Shown here piece by piece: positions 7,146 through 7,584 of a DNA stretch of 7,584 nt (positions are counted from its first letter, which is position 1; each line of letters starts with the position of its first letter). The DNA is taken from NCBI GenBank assembly GCA_030672545.1, contig DAOVGF010000017.1, positions 1 to 7,584 of the forward strand, written 5' to 3'. This DNA comes from Candidatus Aerophobota bacterium (lineage in GTDB: Bacteria; Aerophobota; Aerophobia; Aerophobales; Aerophobaceae). Position numbers and translations under genes: made by a program. The notes beneath the pieces were generated by a model. That model worked only from the letters and a program-made list of their open reading frames with translations. It had not been told where the DNA came from and did no database searches.

Positions 7146-7165
7146 CAAAAAACAGAAGGTAAAAT
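7138..7165 (+). promoter_or_regulatory. Candidate promoter for the plus-strand hsdM/darTG remnant
   Basis: A -35 box TGGACA (7138-7143) and a -10 box TAAAAT (7160-7165) are separated by 16 bases; each differs from consensus at one position. The predicted start near 7172 would leave about 20 bases before the ATG at 7193. It is placed correctly for the genes that follow, but AT-rich DNA readily yields such matches. Confidence 0.4.
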
Positions 7166-7175
7166 TGAAATCAGG

Positions 7176-7182
7176 TAAGGAG
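7176..7182 (+). promoter_or_regulatory. Ribosome-binding site of the hsdM-like remnant
   Basis: TAAGGAG lies 10 bases upstream of the ATG at 7193. It fixes the start of the broken methylase frame and shows that a real gene once began here. Confidence 0.55.
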
Positions 7183-7192
7183 ATAATACAAA

Positions 7193-7257
7193 ATGATAAA
7201 TGTTAAAGAGCATACCAATTTATTTGGAGTATCACAGATCTTCTGAGAGGTGAATCA
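7193..7257 (+). pseudogene. 5' remnant of a type I restriction-modification DNA methylase (HsdM-like), frameshifted and truncated
   Basis: The ATG frame reads MINVKEHTN, then drifts to LFGVSQIF and stops at TGA (7244-7246). Shifting frame within the AATTTATTT stretch near 7217-7225 gives FIWSITDLLRGE. Joined, these resemble the start of type I N6-adenine methylases, which commonly read roughly HxxFIWSIADLLRGDYKQSEYG. One lost base near 7221 would explain the break. After RGE the similarity ends abruptly, so the remaining several hundred residues, including the SAM-binding and NPPF-type catalytic motifs, are gone. HsdM normally methylates host DNA together with HsdS. The match is from memory of the family and covers about 20 residues. 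Type I loci with DarTG genes embedded are known, which fits the neighbours. Confidence 0.55.
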
Positions 7258-7359
7258 GTGACATACTTCCAACCGGAGCAAGTGGCAAGTTTCATCGGAA
7301 TATCCAAACCCGCAATAAGATTGCTTGAGAGCACTATATATGAACCGCTCAGACATTGA
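7258..7359 (+). pseudogene. Helix-turn-helix-like C-terminal fragment, origin unknown
   Basis: The frame carrying the HsdM-like residues stays open and continues VTYFQP, then EQVASFIGISKPAIRLLE, ending STIYEPLRH at TGA 7357-7359. The pattern VAxxxGISxPAIRxxE resembles a helix-turn-helix, as in MerR-type regulators or the C-terminal winged helix of Fic proteins. It may be the tail of a deleted gene fused to the hsdM head, or a separate 33-residue frame from GTG 7258, which has GAGAGGTG just upstream. Its end overlaps the darT-like start by 20 bases, as the tail of an upstream operon gene would. I cannot identify the parent gene. Confidence 0.3.
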
Positions 7360-7519
7360 AGAACTGCATTATATTACTCATATTGATAATCTCAAATCAA
7401 TTTTACATAATGGGATTTATGTCTGTTGCCAGGAAACACGTCAAATAGTTAGTCATTTATTGGCAAGATTACCAATTGCTCAGAATGTACGGGTAAATCG
7501 CCAGCTCTTCTTTCTATAG
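7340..7519 (+). pseudogene. darT: darT-like DNA ADP-ribosyltransferase toxin lacking its central catalytic region
   Basis: DarT (DUF4433 family) attaches ADP-ribose from NAD to thymidine in single-stranded DNA and is neutralised by DarG. This 60-residue frame from ATG 7340 starts MNRSDIEELHYITHIDNL, matching the family's N-terminal ELYHITHIDNLxxIL motif. From about residue 28 it switches to VCCQETRQIVSHLLARL, ending NVRVNRQLFFL, which resembles the family C-terminus (a helix, then a V-x-V strand and an aromatic WYF/LFF end). Family members are about 200-230 residues, so roughly 140-170 are missing, including the segments that carry the catalytic Arg and Glu. The fusion keeps the reading frame, and the stop overlaps the darG ribosome-binding site as in an intact operon. 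An in-frame TTG at 7325 would add five residues, but ATG fits the family better. Catalytic activity is not expected. An assembly collapse is possible. Confidence 0.65.
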
Positions 7520-7525
7520 GAGGTG
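7518..7525 (+). promoter_or_regulatory. Strong ribosome-binding site of the darG-like gene
   Basis: AGGAGGTG overlaps the TAG stop of the darT-like frame (7517-7519) and sits 4 bases before ATG 7530. It decides the darG start and implies translational coupling between toxin and antitoxin frames. Confidence 0.75.
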
Positions 7526-7529
7526 CGAA

Positions 7530-7584
7530 ATGGTGAAAGTTATAGTTAGTGATATTTTTGAGTCTAAAGCTCAGACTTTGGTCC
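7530..7584 (+). CDS. darG: DarG-like macrodomain antitoxin, N-terminal fragment (cut by window edge)
   Basis: DarG's N-terminal macrodomain removes ADP-ribose from DNA, and its C-terminal part binds and blocks DarT. Only 18 codons are visible, MVKVIVSDIFESKAQTLV, open to the edge. They match the first strand and turn of macrodomains of this group, which typically read roughly xIxxVxGDIFESxADALVNTVNCVG; the substrate-binding NTVN and glycine-rich loop would follow just outside the window. Position directly after a darT-like frame, with the overlapping ribosome-binding site, strongly supports DarG over other macrodomain proteins. The visible part shows no damage, and whether the rest is intact cannot be seen. 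Confidence 0.68.
   Translation, partial: MVKVIVSDIFESKAQTLV

Noticed and set aside
6849..7148. A 99-codon minus-strand open frame upstream of tRNA-Gly.
   Set aside because: It resembles no family I know, its 3' end covers the tRNA-Gly promoter, and it lacks a convincing ribosome-binding site. It may be an old gene relic, but nothing supports a call.
6746..7584. A genomic island integrated at tRNA-Gly.
   Set aside because: The defence remnant lies on the promoter (5') side of the tRNA. Integrases usually use the 3' end, which is intact and faces the other way, and no integrase or duplicated tRNA end is visible.
1..7584. CRISPR arrays, insertion sequences or rRNA.
   Set aside because: No regularly spaced repeats, transposase motifs or rRNA segments were seen on either strand.

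Overview
The window is bacterial: Shine-Dalgarno-led genes packed tightly on one strand, two tRNA genes with encoded CCA ends, and a V/A-type ATPase of the kind bacteria share with archaea. I cannot name the phylum. A V/A-type rotary ATPase next to a housekeeping chaperone/protease operon suggests an anaerobic or deep-branching lineage, but that is inference.

Reading from right to left on the minus strand, positions 6500 to 1 look like one transcription unit. A sigma-70-type promoter (about 6472-6499) with a perfect 14-bp palindrome in its spacer leads into tRNA-Leu(UAG), tig (trigger factor), clpP, clpX, and then the A and B subunits of a V/A-type ATPase. The B gene runs off the left edge, probably only a few codons short of its end. 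The protein genes are spaced by 15, -4, 33 and 3 bases with no visible terminator, so co-transcription is likely. Trigger factor folds nascent chains at the ribosome exit, and ClpX unfolds substrates for the ClpP peptidase. The ATPase subunits are an unusual continuation, because lon is the common gene after clpX.

Upstream, at 6746-6820, is a separate tRNA-Gly(GCC) gene on the minus strand, with its own strong promoter (6864-6893) and a likely terminator just past its 3' end. The 6432-6745 interval between the tRNAs holds only promoter, terminator and hairpin signals. I see no supported gene at 6894-7101.

The right end (7102-7584, plus strand) is different in character. It is AT-rich and holds what look like remains of a defence locus: an inverted repeat overlapping a promoter; a good ribosome-binding site and the first residues of a type I restriction-modification methylase (hsdM-like), broken by a frameshift and cut short; a short helix-turn-helix-like tail; a 60-codon darT-like gene that keeps both ends of the DarT ADP-ribosyltransferase but lacks the catalytic middle; and the intact start of a darG-like macrodomain antitoxin gene running off the edge. 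This apparently disarmed DarTG toxin-antitoxin locus, with its antitoxin reading frame still served by a strong ribosome-binding site, is the most interesting part of the window.
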